Below the pieces are notes generated by a model. The model ran no database searches. It was not told the DNA's origin and saw only the letters and a program-made list of their open reading frames with translations. 64,000 bases of DNA from Serripes groenlandicus (lineage: Eukaryota > Mollusca > Bivalvia > Cardiida > Cardiidae): NCBI GenBank assembly GCA_031761405.1, contig JASEVX010000010.1:10714741-10778740 (forward strand), in the 5' to 3' direction. Made by a program: the position numbers and the translations under genes. Positions 44,240-54,345 of this stretch are shown here, piece by piece (positions within the stretch are counted from its first letter, which is position 1; each line of letters opens with the position of its first letter).

Positions 44240-44420
44240 TGCCATCATAAAAGGCAACATTTGAAAGATCAAGCTCTTTCCAAAACCTGTTGGCAGCACA
44301 GCAATAGTGTCTTTTCAATCAAACAATGCATGCAATACTTCTAGCTGTTCCGGTTTTGAAATCTGGTGGTAACTTCATTTCTTTAACGGCAGCTTTGACG
44401 CAAATTTCAAATTCGGACAT
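44240..44420 (-). pseudogene. RecQ-like helicase, exon 1 (Walker A)
   Basis: ATG opens MSEFEICVKAAVKEMKLPP. One base is out of frame before KPEQLEVLHALFD, then TGA, then KDTIAVLPTGFGKSLIFQM. Ends ATGATGGCA before the donor GTAAGT (44239-44234). Confidence 0.85.
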
Positions 44421-44661
44421 TTTGTTTGTTTTTTCACGGTCGTTTTTCTCGAGTACAGTCGTAGTGTTCCGGAAAAACTATTTATTTGCGTATTCTTTTT
44501 CCGGCGAACAAAATGCTGTGAATTTGTGCATATCCTTCCACTATATACATCCGAAGGATTACGGAATTACCCGAGAAGTTCCGATTGACGCTATGTATGC
44601 CGAAACCGGAAATCACGCGTAACGCGCACCTTCGAGACTTCGCCGAGTGAATTGACGAGGT

Positions 44662-44699
44662 TACGTCATGTAGCATATCTGTGTTATTTTAGGTCTCTG
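44662..44699 (-). repeat. Right terminal inverted repeat (38 bp) of the 19.2-kb element
   Basis: Begins TACGTCATG and ends GGTCTCTG; perfect reverse complement of 25516-25553. Confidence 0.9.
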
Positions 44700-44706
44700 T
44701 TTTATT
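44700..44706. repeat. Right 7-bp target-site duplication TTTTATT
   Basis: Immediately follows the right TIR. The following bases to about 44731 continue the same AT-rich minisatellite found left of 25509. Confidence 0.65.
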
Positions 44707-44819
44707 TAAAGACATTTATCATCTTATTTTATAACAAGTCACTCTTATTTGCAGTTATTGTCATGTATTAAAACAGCAGTCAATGATTATTGATATTGGC
44801 ATCAAGTTTTATTTTAAAA

Positions 44820-45275
44820 CACAGAATGGATTAAGAACATCCCATATAATCATGGAATAACAATTCTTATGGCGATTACTGGAGAGGAAATTATAGGCAG
44901 TTAGTGATATACCCTTTGGTCATTGGTACCTGTCAATACAATGAAAAATGCATGCATCTTTGACTGTGGGGTAATATTCTTTCCTGCATACACATCAAAA
45001 CAGTAAATGGATTGAGAGCAACCTGTACAATCATGGAATCACAGCTGTTATGTCGAAAATGGGAGAGGAAGTTCATATATAATAGGCAGTTAGTGATATA
45101 CCCTTTGGTCATTCGTGCCTGTCAAAACAATGAAAATTGCATGCATCTTTAACTGTGGGATAATATAACTTCCCTGCATCAACATTAAACAAGGGAATAT
45201 ATTGAGAGCAACGCATACAATGATGGAATAACAGCTGTTTTGAGGATGACTGGAGAAGAAATTCAGCTGATTACA
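44820..45275 (+). repeat. Tandem repeat, about 180-bp unit, 2.5 copies
   Basis: TATAGGCAGTTAGTGATATACCC plus TTTGGTCATT and TGCATGCATCTTT recur (44891/45080, 44949/45140). A third partial starts near 45190. It begins about 120 bp outside the right TIR. Confidence 0.8.
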
Positions 45276-45325
45276 TATAATACTAATGGATTAATACAAG
45301 GTAATGTTTATAAACAGATATATAG

Positions 45326-45474
45326 GATCTGACATGAGTTGTCATTTCATATAAAGTTTTATTAAACGAGTTCAAGATTGTTTGTTATTAAGCGAGCCTG
45401 TGGCGAGCTTAATAACAAATATCTTGGACGAGTTTGATAAAACTTTATATGAAATGACAACGAATGTCAGATTC
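45326..45474. repeat. Long foldback, about 70-bp arms
   Basis: GTTGTCATTTCATATAAAGT ... TTGTTATTAAGC pairs with GCTTAATAACAA ... ACTTTATATGAAATGACAAC. Small loop GAGCCTGTGGCGA. Confidence 0.88.
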
Positions 45475-46348
45475 TTTTTATCACATGACGAAACACACAA
45501 AAAACATATATATAGCTAAAAAGGCGTTATAACGACTTTATTTCGCGTTATTACGCCTTTTTTTTAGCGTTATAACGCCCTTTTTCCGCGTTATTACGAC
45601 TTTATTTTCGCGTTACTACGCCTTTCTTTCGTGTTATTACGCCTTTTATTAGCATTAATACGCCTTTGTTTAGCGTTATTACGCCTTTATTTCGCGTTAT
45701 TACGCGTTTATTTTCGCGTTATTACGCCTTTATTTCGCGTTATAACGCTTTATATTAGCGTTAATACGCCTTTAATTTCGCATTATAACGCCTTTTTTTT
45801 CGCGTTATAATGCCTTTATTTGCGTTACTACGCCTTACTTCGCATTATTACGCCGTTACTTTGCGTTATTATGCCTTATTTCGCGTTACTTCGCCTTTTT
45901 TCGCATTATAACGCCTTTTCTCGCGTTATTACGACTTTACAATAAAAAAAATTCTCAGATGGTCCTAATAGGCTTTCGTAGAAAATCGAGTTTTCCAAAG
46001 CTATTTTAATTTCGTCAGTAAACCGTATAATAATGCAACAAATAATTATGCCGAGGTCATACTCAGCTTAGTTTATTAAAAGTAATAATAAATAACACGC
46101 ATGAGATATTATATCTATCACATAAAGTGACTTATGAGGCGTATTTCGATAAAAATGTACTTAACGTTTACAATATTTCTAGATAAAATGTACGGGTTTT
46201 GTCGCCAAAGTGACTAACGTATGACGTCAAAACGCTGACGTGACGTCATTTTCCAAGTATTAGGTCATCTTATATTACACATGTTGTATATAAAGAAATA
46301 CGTAATGGTTATATTACATTGGATACAAGCAACGTCATGTGATAAAAG
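45474..46348. mobile_element. Possible TIR-bounded element enclosing the CGTTATTACGCC array
   Basis: CTTTTTATCACATGACG at the left and CGTCATGTGATAAAAG at the right are inverted (about 16 bp, one length difference). The foldback at 45326 abuts the left end. No protein coding; the boundaries rest only on these short ends. Confidence 0.4.
45520..45945 (+). repeat. CGTTATTACGCCTTT array, about 20-22-bp unit
   Basis: About 20 imprecise units of CGCGTTATTACGCCTTTATTT with A/T and deletion variants (CGTTATAACGCC, CGTTACTACGCC). Confidence 0.9.
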
Positions 46349-46436
46349 TATATATCAAATTCAAATAAAGTCTTGTTCTTTGATTGCACAGTTTGTGTTT
46401 TTCATGATCACAGTTTGTCTGATGTCCTTCGTTCAC

Positions 46437-47410
46437 ACGCCATCATCAATTGCCTTGTGAACACTATACAGGCAACATTTTACAGCATCCAATATGAATG
46501 CAAGTTTAGCAGTAGTTCATCTCCAACAAATCATGGCCCTGTGAGGTGAAAATTTAGATCACAATGTCAATTTGATGGAAAATATATATTGTAAACACTC
46601 TGGAGGCCTTATTTAACTTGGTCATATGAGGTCAAAAACTGGGTCATAAGTTTAAATTGAAGAAAAATCTTGTTAACACTGGAGGCTGCATATTTATCTT
46701 TAGCATGTTGAAATTTTGTAAGAATTATGGTCTTGATGTCATTTTGGAGAAAGGCTAAGTTCAATTTTTGGGTCATATCCGGTCATAAACTAGGTCACTT
46801 CACCAATCTGAAGGAAAATCTTGTTTACAGTCTAGAAACCAGACTTTTACTTCAGCAGCTTGAAACTTTGTCAGAATGTTTCTCTTGACAATACATAGGC
46901 CTAGTAAAAAAAAAAAGGTCATGGTGGGTCAAAAATTAGGTCACAAGAGCAAATTGAAGGCACATTTTGTAAACAATCAGACATTTTGAATGCTGCATTT
47001 TTAATTTTAGCATGTTGACATTTTGTCATAATTGGTGTTAAAGGTCAAATCTAGGCTAAATTCAATTAAAGATCATGTTGGATAAAAAAACAACAAGGTC
47101 ACTAGGAAACATTTGAGAACAATCTTGTAAACACTCTTGACCTCAATGTTTGCTTCAGTATTTTGAAACTTTGTCAGAATGTTTGTCCTGAGGATAGCTA
47201 GGCCAAGTTCAAATATGTGTCATTTCGGATCAAACATAAGGTCATTATACCATATTTAAGGAAAATGTTGTTAACACTCTGAAAGCTTTCCATTTAATGT
47301 TAGCATGTTGAAACTTTGACAGATGGTTGTTTTGAACATTGCTATAAACCTGTCTGAAACTATGTCACAAGGCCAAATTGAAGGATATCTTGTTAAGACT
47401 ATTAATATGT
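46437..47410 (+). repeat. Degenerate tandem repeat, about 150-bp unit
   Basis: Blocks with GAAAATCTTGTT..ACACTC, CAT(G)TTGAAACTTTGTCAGAATG, GGCCAAGTTCAA and GGTCAAAAACTGGGTCA recur about six times with drift; a repeat style common in bivalve introns. Confidence 0.7.
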
Positions 47411-48059
47411 TTGACTTTACTGTATTATATTTGTGATTGCTTATGTGATGAAGTGAATGTTTAAATGTTTGATGATTTGACTTTGCACCAAAAGATAAAG
47501 TAGAGATAGTGTACACTAACGGTCCCAGTTCCGACAGCTTGTAACATATTCCTTAATCATGGTAGTCATATACCTACAGGTTAGACCCATTATAGGCGCT
47601 GTGCTCGTGACGAGGCTTTGCCTTTTTCATATTAATGATAATGACTATAAATGACTTAGTAATACGAAAAAAAAAAAAATGTTTTTTTTCGCTTATACGG
47701 GTAAACAAATCGACGGCGAAGCCGGCGATGTTTCCCGTCAATAGGTAATGTGTATGAACTTTGCAAAAAATTGCTATACCGTCTTTCCTAAAATTGTGTC
47801 CAGAGCGAACTTTTCGATGCAGTGATATGCAGTCACGATACTCGTACGTTTTCATTGGATGAAAAGAAAATATCGAAACAAAAAAAACTTCTAGAGGAAA
47901 TAATTAAATATGATAATACGTACACGATAAAGGAACAAGCACAAGTTATTTTATGTGTGATAATTTGCGTGTAATAATTTGCGTGTAATAACACTCGTCG
48001 TCTATTTCTAAAACGAGTTCAAATAACAACTTGTAAGGGTTTTTTGACTTTCCGGAAGT
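47411..48059. other. No gene seen
   Basis: Contains GTAAACAAATCGACGGCGAA and TGTGTGATAATTTGCGTGTAA repeats but nothing I can name. Confidence 0.4.
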
Positions 48060-48154
48060 TATAAATCCAAATTAGAGCGTCGGCTTCTTGTATCAAAGGT
48101 CCCTGGTTCGAGTCCCGTGATGAGCGGGTCCTGACTTTTTTTTTTTTTTTTTTG
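48060..48154 (+). repeat. tRNA-like 3' half followed by a T tract
   Basis: TAGAGCGTCGGCTTCTTGTA, a B-box match CCTGGTTCGAGTCCCG, GAGCGGGTCC and then a run of about 20 T. There is no A box or 5' acceptor strand, so this is a SINE head or tRNA relic, not a functional tRNA. Confidence 0.5.
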
Positions 48155-48735
48155 GTTTTTTGGTTTTTGTTCTGGTATTTTGATTTGTTAATTCATTGTA
48201 TTTGGTTCGAAACATTGTATGTATGTTTATAATCAATAAATATGTTCTATTTTCTATGTTCCTGACTTTGGGATTTAAGTCTCCAGGAAGCAGACATCGA
48301 GCGTGATTAAAATAAGCTGAAAGCTTGTTTCACAATCGATGTAATATAAATAAGTTTAAACTAAATGAACCAAAAGGAAAACGACAGAAAGTATAGGAAA
48401 CGTTAGTTTGACTTGTCACAAATGTAGTTCCGTAAATTATGGAATCGTTTTATTTGAAGTACTTTATGAAGGGCAAGTTGATTATTTGTTGTACCTGTCA
48501 TCATAATTTCATGGATGTAAAATCTTGGCTATATTTTAAAGTTAAATATAGCTTAACCTGATGATGATTTTTATTTTCTTTGCTTAGGTCGGTAGGACTC
48601 GTAATTGACGTAAATAACTGATTGTGCTGCAAGCAAGGGGCTAACTGCAGTTCGCGGGGAATTATTCACCGATCACAACATATAATAAATGTTTACCCGA
48701 AATAGGTAGCACCTATAATCATATTAGGTTAAAGG
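48155..48735. other. No gene seen
   Basis: Nothing recognised. Confidence 0.4.
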
Positions 48736-48990
48736 TGTGAGATTTTTTTTTTTTTTTTTTTTCAATACCCCATGAAGCTTTCTGAAATGAAACTGGAAAA
48801 ATCCATGGGGGCCGCCATTTTGGATATGTATAAAAGGCAGACGTAAAACACAGATTTAAAATTATTGTCGGCTTTTTTTTTTTTTTTTTTTAAATCGGTA
48901 TTTTGGGTATGTATAAAATGAGCAGAAAAACACGGATTGAAAATTATTGTCGTCTTTTTAATCATTTTTTTTAAATCGATATTTAAGATC
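48736..48990. repeat. Two direct copies of an about 110-bp T-tract-containing unit
   Basis: TTGGATATGTATAAAAGGCA and TTGGGTATGTATAAAATGAG are each followed by AAAACAC(A/G)GATT.AAAATTATTGTCG and a T run. Confidence 0.7.
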
Positions 48991-49294
48991 ATTTAAGTGC
49001 TGTGGTATGTGGGAATTAACATTTGTACGAAAAGTTAAAAATAAATGGAAATCTGTAAGAAATATGTTTTCCCGTTCGTCAAAAAAACGACAGCATTAGC
49101 CTTCTACGCCCGAAACTAAATTTTGACTGTATCGTAGCCAAAGAAGGACGTGACGTCATTTCCGTTACACTTCATCTTGGCGTAACGTCAATGGAGCGAC
49201 GTCGTTTCCCGCAAAAAAGTGGTATCAACATAGAGGACCCCAATTCCTATACATGAGCTATTGACTCACTAATTCAAAGTATTATTATTTATCA

Positions 49295-49413
49295 AATATT
49301 GTGGCAAAAGGATAACTTTCTCATAAGGAGCAATTGTTCTTGTAGCGACAATCTTTTCCTAAATCGTCTGTTGCATAGACCTCAGAAACCGTCTCTAATA
49401 GGGAAAGGGTTTA
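49295..49413. repeat. CTGCAG-type repeat, diverged copy beside the gap
   Basis: ATATTGTGGCAAAAGGATAA, GGAGCAATTGTTC, TCGTCTGTTGCATAGACCTC and ATAGGGAAAGGGTTTA. Confidence 0.65.
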
Positions 49414-49537
49414 GCAGAAATGTGACCCATTACATAATTTGTTCCAGTCATATTGACTGGTTGAAAAAGGCAGTCGCTAGGTGGCATCAGAAAAGGGCTG
49501 ATCTATTTGCTTCTTTGCCATAATGCAGGTGATCGAT

Positions 49538-49737
49538 NNNNNNNNNNNNNNNNNNNNNNNNNNNNNNNNNNNNNNNNNNNNNNNNNNNNNNNNNNNNNNN
49601 NNNNNNNNNNNNNNNNNNNNNNNNNNNNNNNNNNNNNNNNNNNNNNNNNNNNNNNNNNNNNNNNNNNNNNNNNNNNNNNNNNNNNNNNNNNNNNNNNNNN
49701 NNNNNNNNNNNNNNNNNNNNNNNNNNNNNNNNNNNNN
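49538..49737. other. Assembly gap, exactly 200 N
   Basis: A round-number run of N, as scaffolders insert for unknown distance. The sequence left of it is unique here; to its right the 14-kb block begins. Confidence 0.99.
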
Positions 49738-49795
49738 GATCTGGGTCGATACATTACGCAGAGGCCATAATGTTGGTTTTCTCGCGGGACGGCTC
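49738..49795. mobile_element. MITE, GAGCCGT family, cut by the gap
   Basis: Right 58 bp of the element seen whole at 2339-2567. Confidence 0.9.
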
Positions 49796-50695
49796 AATCA
49801 TCATATTTTAATACAACATTCTAGTATCAAAACACTCTATCAGAATTACAAGTTTACACATTAATGCCACTGGCCACAGGCCAAACATACACCATGCACA
49901 TTCATACATATAATCAACTATATGCATGTGTGTACCTATATATCGTTTATCACAAAACTGTTTAATATCGCCATGTGATACTAAGATATATATCAGATTA
50001 TTAGGATGTATTTTAATTTACTGTGATATGATTTTTATATCATGCGGAATAGTCAATTCTAAGTAATGCTCCAAGAATATAAGTGTAGAATTAGGAATAT
50101 AGGATATTCGTTAGTGTAATATAGCTTTTGACTTATCGAACTTGTTCATTGGATTTAAAAACGACGTAGTTTTGCAAACAAAATGATAAAGGATCCTTGA
50201 AAATGTTTATTTTTTTACATTTCTGAAATAGTTATTAGAAATAGCTGTTGAATGTTTCGTATTTATCTAGTATAGTGTATTAACGATATTGCTAATCAAT
50301 CTTTGTTAAATTTGTTTTATATGTATGTCTATCTATATTACTTTGCTAAACACACAGTAAGTGTTTAAAGTTTTTTGGAAATAAAGTAAAGTAAAGTAAT
50401 TTAAAAAAGAAAAAAGATTACCTACCAAAACCGAATAGAACCGTAACAGCTGTTCGAACCATTTTTCCAATTGGTCATGAAGCCGTTACGTGAAATGAGA
50501 TCAACAACAGAATCGAGGATACGCCGCCTCTATGACACTATCCATCGCGAATGTCACCATTGTGTCTGACTTAAGCTTCACCTGATGCCTATATATCTGC
50601 TTTGATTTTAGTCGAGACATGACAAAAGAAGAGGATAGGATGTCATCAGGTTTCCGAACTCACGTATAAATTATCCCCCTGGTGCCGTGTTACCG

Positions 50696-50733
50696 CCCCC
50701 CCCCCCCGCCCCCCCCCCCCCCCCCCCCCCCCC
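50696..50733. repeat. Poly-C tract C12-G-C25 (copy 2)
   Basis: Three bases longer than 3468-3502. Confidence 0.95.
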
Positions 50734-51219
50734 GCTCTCCCACATGCATCAAATATGCAGCGGGCGACTTGAAATATATTTAGGTAAACGTATGAACACT
50801 CTCTATAGAAACCATTAAAGACACGTTGTTGAATACAGTTGAAAACATTGTGGCGAAAATAGCAATTGCTCAATATGAGCAGTTTCTCGTTTCGCATCTG
50901 TACGTGGAAGAGTTAGAGATTTTATTATTTGTTTGTATGCTTTGTATTTGTGGTGTACGTCGCTATCAACAATTGTTCTATTTATTACGGCGTTTCCTGG
51001 TTAAGTTACCAGTACTTCTCATCCATTTATAATAACACCAGTCAGTCGTAATGCTAACTCCACAGTCCAGAGCGCCAAGGATGGAAAGCAATTACTATTA
51101 CATGTTTTTGTTAAGTCTTTGGTATGACCCGGCCAGGGATCAAAACAGCCACACCGGGCACCTGGGGCGGACCCCATATCACCACGCAATGAGTCGATGA
51201 ACGTTTGTCGGAATGGATA

Positions 51220-51475
51220 TGAGCCGTTCCACGAGAAAACCAACATTATTGACTCCGCGTAAAGTATCGACTCGGATCAGCCTTAGTATGCAGCGCAGGC
51301 TAACCCGGACAGAAACCTTTCGCCTTCTGTGGATTTTCTGTTTCAGGAATAATGACTTTACACCTCTATCCACACCTGAGGCGGAATGTGTCGGCCCGGA
51401 TTAGCCTGCGCGGACTGATCTGGGTCGATACATTACGCAGATCCAATAATGTTGGTTTCCTCGTGGAATGGCTCA
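51220..51475. mobile_element. MITE, GAGCCGT family (copy 2)
   Basis: Counterpart of 3989-4244; no difference noted. Confidence 0.88.
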
Positions 51476-51898
51476 TATATTTTGAAACTTACTCTCAATT
51501 GTATAGGGATTGTATTACGCCGTATTACGACTGTACCTGTCAGTTCGCTCTTTTTACATGTGACTTGCGTACTAGTCGAATTACTGTTTCACCATCCCCG
51601 AGTGACACGTACAGTATGAACACTTTTAGTCTGTAATGAGACAGAGCACGTTAAAACCAGATATAAACTTCGCTGCAGTAACAAACGTATAGATCTCATG
51701 ATTGTTTATTAAAGGCCATCTCACATTGACCGTTATGGTAAAATATTAGGGAGATAACCCATGTAAATAAAGAGATAAAAAAGCGATGATGGCAGCGCGT
51801 TTTCATTGGATAGATACAATGAGAACCGTGGCTATGAATATTTAAACGTATAGGGTAAAACAAAATTCGGTGCACTTTTAAAGTGTCGATCTGATACA

Positions 51899-52064
51899 TA
51901 CGGCAGCTCTAAAGGGACACACACGAATATATTTTTTTATCTCGTGCGCACGAGATACTAAGTCGTGGTAACGATATAAGTATACTAAGTCCTCGTGCGC
52001 ACGAGATAACGCAAAATTCGTATGTAATTTATAAAAATGTGTGTGTCCCTTTAGAGCTGCCGTA
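51899..52064. mobile_element. 166-bp MITE with CTCGTGCGCACGAG palindromes (copy 2)
   Basis: Counterpart of 4668-4833; no difference noted. Confidence 0.88.
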
Positions 52065-52717
52065 GATATACGCATAGTGGATAAGCTATGTCTGATTTTA
52101 ATGTATTTAAGCTGTTCTCGTTGACCATGGAAATTGACGACGGAATTTTCTGAGAACATTTGGAGAAAAATGTCACAGAAGGCCGGGATAAGCTCCTACA
52201 AATAGTTTCTCTATACGGGTAATAAACTTTAATAATGATGACGGCTATCTTTACATTTGTGAACATTTGGGAAAACACTATAAATAGTGTCTCTGTATGG
52301 TTTTCTTGTTTTATAACAGCCGCATAGGGCGATGGTTGATCTGATGCTATCTACTAACGGTGTGTTCGAATGAATGTATGTCTAAAGTAGAAAAACTAGA
52401 CGTATGGACCAATCTACTTGTTTATGTTTTTTGTGATTAGTGATCTTTTATACTTTTTTTTCCATAAATATACTTATTAAATGAGGCGAAGCACATTTAA
52501 GTTCATAGTAATTATTTTCTCTTTATTTAAAATGCCGGTAAAAGGACAAGAAATATAATCCACGTGAACTTTCTGCAGTAGTACAATATTGTAAACATTG
52601 TTGCTAAAAGTTGATTGCTCACAATAATCAATTTCTCATTTTTCAACATCTTTTGTCAATCCTTTCAATAATAAGCATATAAGCTGTAGGTGGGAATGAG
52701 CTGAACAATACAACATA

Positions 52718-53027
52718 CAGGGGCGTAGCTCCCTTTAGGCACTGTAGGCACGTGCCTTCACATTTTTTCTAAAAATGCCCCAAAATGCAGCTGCGGCGAT
52801 ATACATCTGCGTAATGTATCGACCAGATCAGCCTGCGCTGTCCGCGCAGACTGATCCGGCCGACACATTCCGTTTAAGGGGGAATGGAAATCCAATGAAA
52901 AGTTTATATCCGGGTACGCCTGTGTGGCATGCTTAGGCTGATCCGGGTCGATACTTTACGCAGAGCCACATGGTTGATTTTCTAACGAGACGGCCTACAC
53001 ATTGATTATTGCCAAGCTACGCCCCTG
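52718..53027. mobile_element. hAT-like composite element (copy 2)
   Basis: Counterpart of 5487-5796. Confidence 0.75.
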
Positions 53028-53084
53028 ACAAAAGCAAACTAATAAAGAATTCAGTAAGAAAGAGGTCAAAACATAATACTTGGG

Positions 53085-53254
53085 TGATTTGTTTGATTTG
53101 TTTGATTTGTTTGTTTCGGGTTTTACGCCGTTTTCAACATTTGTTCAATCATATCACGGCGGTCAGTTAACCTACTCATGTGTGTCATTGCTTTCTTAAA
53201 CCAGTAATCCGCACAACACACTTTCCAAGCAACTGGCTGCTTTTCCACATATAT
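53085..53254 (-). mobile_element. SINE 3' half (copy 2)
   Basis: Counterpart of 5854-6023. Confidence 0.8.
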
Positions 53255-53335
53255 ATTCTTTATTTCCTCCAAAGATGAAGAGCATTACAATACATAGAAT
53301 ATAATAGATTACCTAACACAGAGTATTGTACAAAA

Positions 53336-54016
53336 GAAAAAAGATATCGAACATATAAACATGAAAATATGAGAAAATGAGCACATCAAGGAGAAAAAAA
53401 TCAAAAAAAAATCGAACATATAAGTATGAAAATATGAAAAAATTAAGCAAGAAAAAGAGATCGAACATATAAACATGAAAATATGAAAAAGTGAAAAAAT
53501 TAGCACATCAAGAAGAAAATAGCAAAAGAGATTGAACATATAAGAATGAAAATACAATGGGAACACTGATGGATAAATAATATGTGTGTGGTTTGTTGGA
53601 GGCTAGCGCAAGTTGTAAAATGTTTGAAAGGTAAGTGTAGTTAGCATTCTTGTCGAAACGAAAAACAAGGCATGCAAATGATAAATCCAGTGTATTACCC
53701 CATTGATAGACCTTACGAAGTTAGTAAGGTCACACACAGGGCATGATTGAGTTGGTGTTGTTGATACAAAGCAGAATGGATACGGAATGAGTGAGTAAAT
53801 TTGTATATAGATGAATGAGCAAACGAATGCATGATTGAATGGATAGATGAATTAATGAATGGAGTAATCAGGTGAGTGAGTGAATAAAAGATCGAGTGAG
53901 TGAGTGAGTGAAGAAATATTGAGTGAGTGAGTGAATGTATGAATGGATAGAAGAATATTAATGAACGATTGAATAAATGAGTGAATGAACGAATGAATGA
54001 ATGCACGAATGAAGGT
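53336..54016. repeat. A-rich minisatellite and (GAGT/GAAT)n tract (copy 2)
   Basis: Counterpart of 6105-6785; repeat lengths are the same, as shown by the constant offset. Confidence 0.85.
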
Positions 54017-54345
54017 TTGTATGGATGTCAAGTCAGTCCACAAATCTAACACTCAATCAGCTAACCAATGAATCAACCATTCACTGTAATAATAACGAGT
54101 CTCAGAATGAACGACCGCTCACAAGCACACCCAAACGAACGAGTGGGCGAATGAGTAAATGAACGGCTGAATTACAATTGTGAATACAGTCATCAATTTA
54201 GCATTCTACATATATAAGATTTAATAACAAACGAGTTGTTTTCCTGTCAGTCACGTGGCAGTGCACCCTTTCCCATGTTCACTAGATACATACAGCTGAA
54301 AACTGTCTACATTAGTGCCAGAATGATATTGCACATTGGGACGGG

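Larger units (their letters stand above)
40512..44420 (-). pseudogene. RecQ-family DNA helicase, five exons, decayed
   Basis: Reading leftward from ATG at 44420, five exons join into an SF2 helicase of the RecQ family: motif I LPTGFGKSLIFQ, motif Ia VVAPINAIMEEQ, YTHPECLF, motif II VIDEVHMIQEW, motif III LAMTATT, then RPNIYIDIVVRPPN, a motif V region (LILATVAF), motif VI EVGRAGRVGQQATAVMFF, and a RecQ-type Cys cluster (YCRNNDTC...CCKNC). RecQ enzymes are ATP-driven 3'-5' DNA unwinders in the nucleus. Damage: frameshift near 44355, TGA at 44315-44317, a phase problem at the third exon start, frameshift near 41133, TGA at 40866-40868 (where Gly is expected in FGMG), and TAA at 40809-40811. Retained introns show it is not a processed copy. 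The start lies only 240 bp inside the right TIR, so it probably belongs to the large transposon. Confidence 0.85.
25516..44699. mobile_element. 19.2-kb TIR-flanked DNA transposon with transposase-like and RecQ-like genes (dead)
   Basis: Seen: the two ends are perfect 38-bp inverted repeats starting CAGAGACCTAAAATAAC, flanked on both sides by TTTTATT. Inside, a multi-exon transposase-like gene runs rightward from 1.4 kb inside the left end. A multi-exon RecQ-family helicase runs leftward from 0.3 kb inside the right end. Both are broken by stops and frameshifts. The space between them and the introns are filled by nested repeats (SINE, Tc1 remnant, pearl-like elements, palindromes). Family knowledge: class II elements that add a helicase to a DDE transposase are described (for example AcademH within Academ). 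Inference: the two genes moved as one unit. Alternatives are a chance pairing of two copies of a small TIR element around unrelated sequence, or a known superfamily whose diagnostic domains I cannot assign by eye. Confidence 0.75.

Noticed and set aside
43968..44318. Ser/Leu-rich open frame
   Set aside because: Produced by the (GA)n microsatellite in the helicase intron.
49477..49864. Open frames spanning the gap
   Set aside because: They consist mostly of unknown residues from the 200 N.
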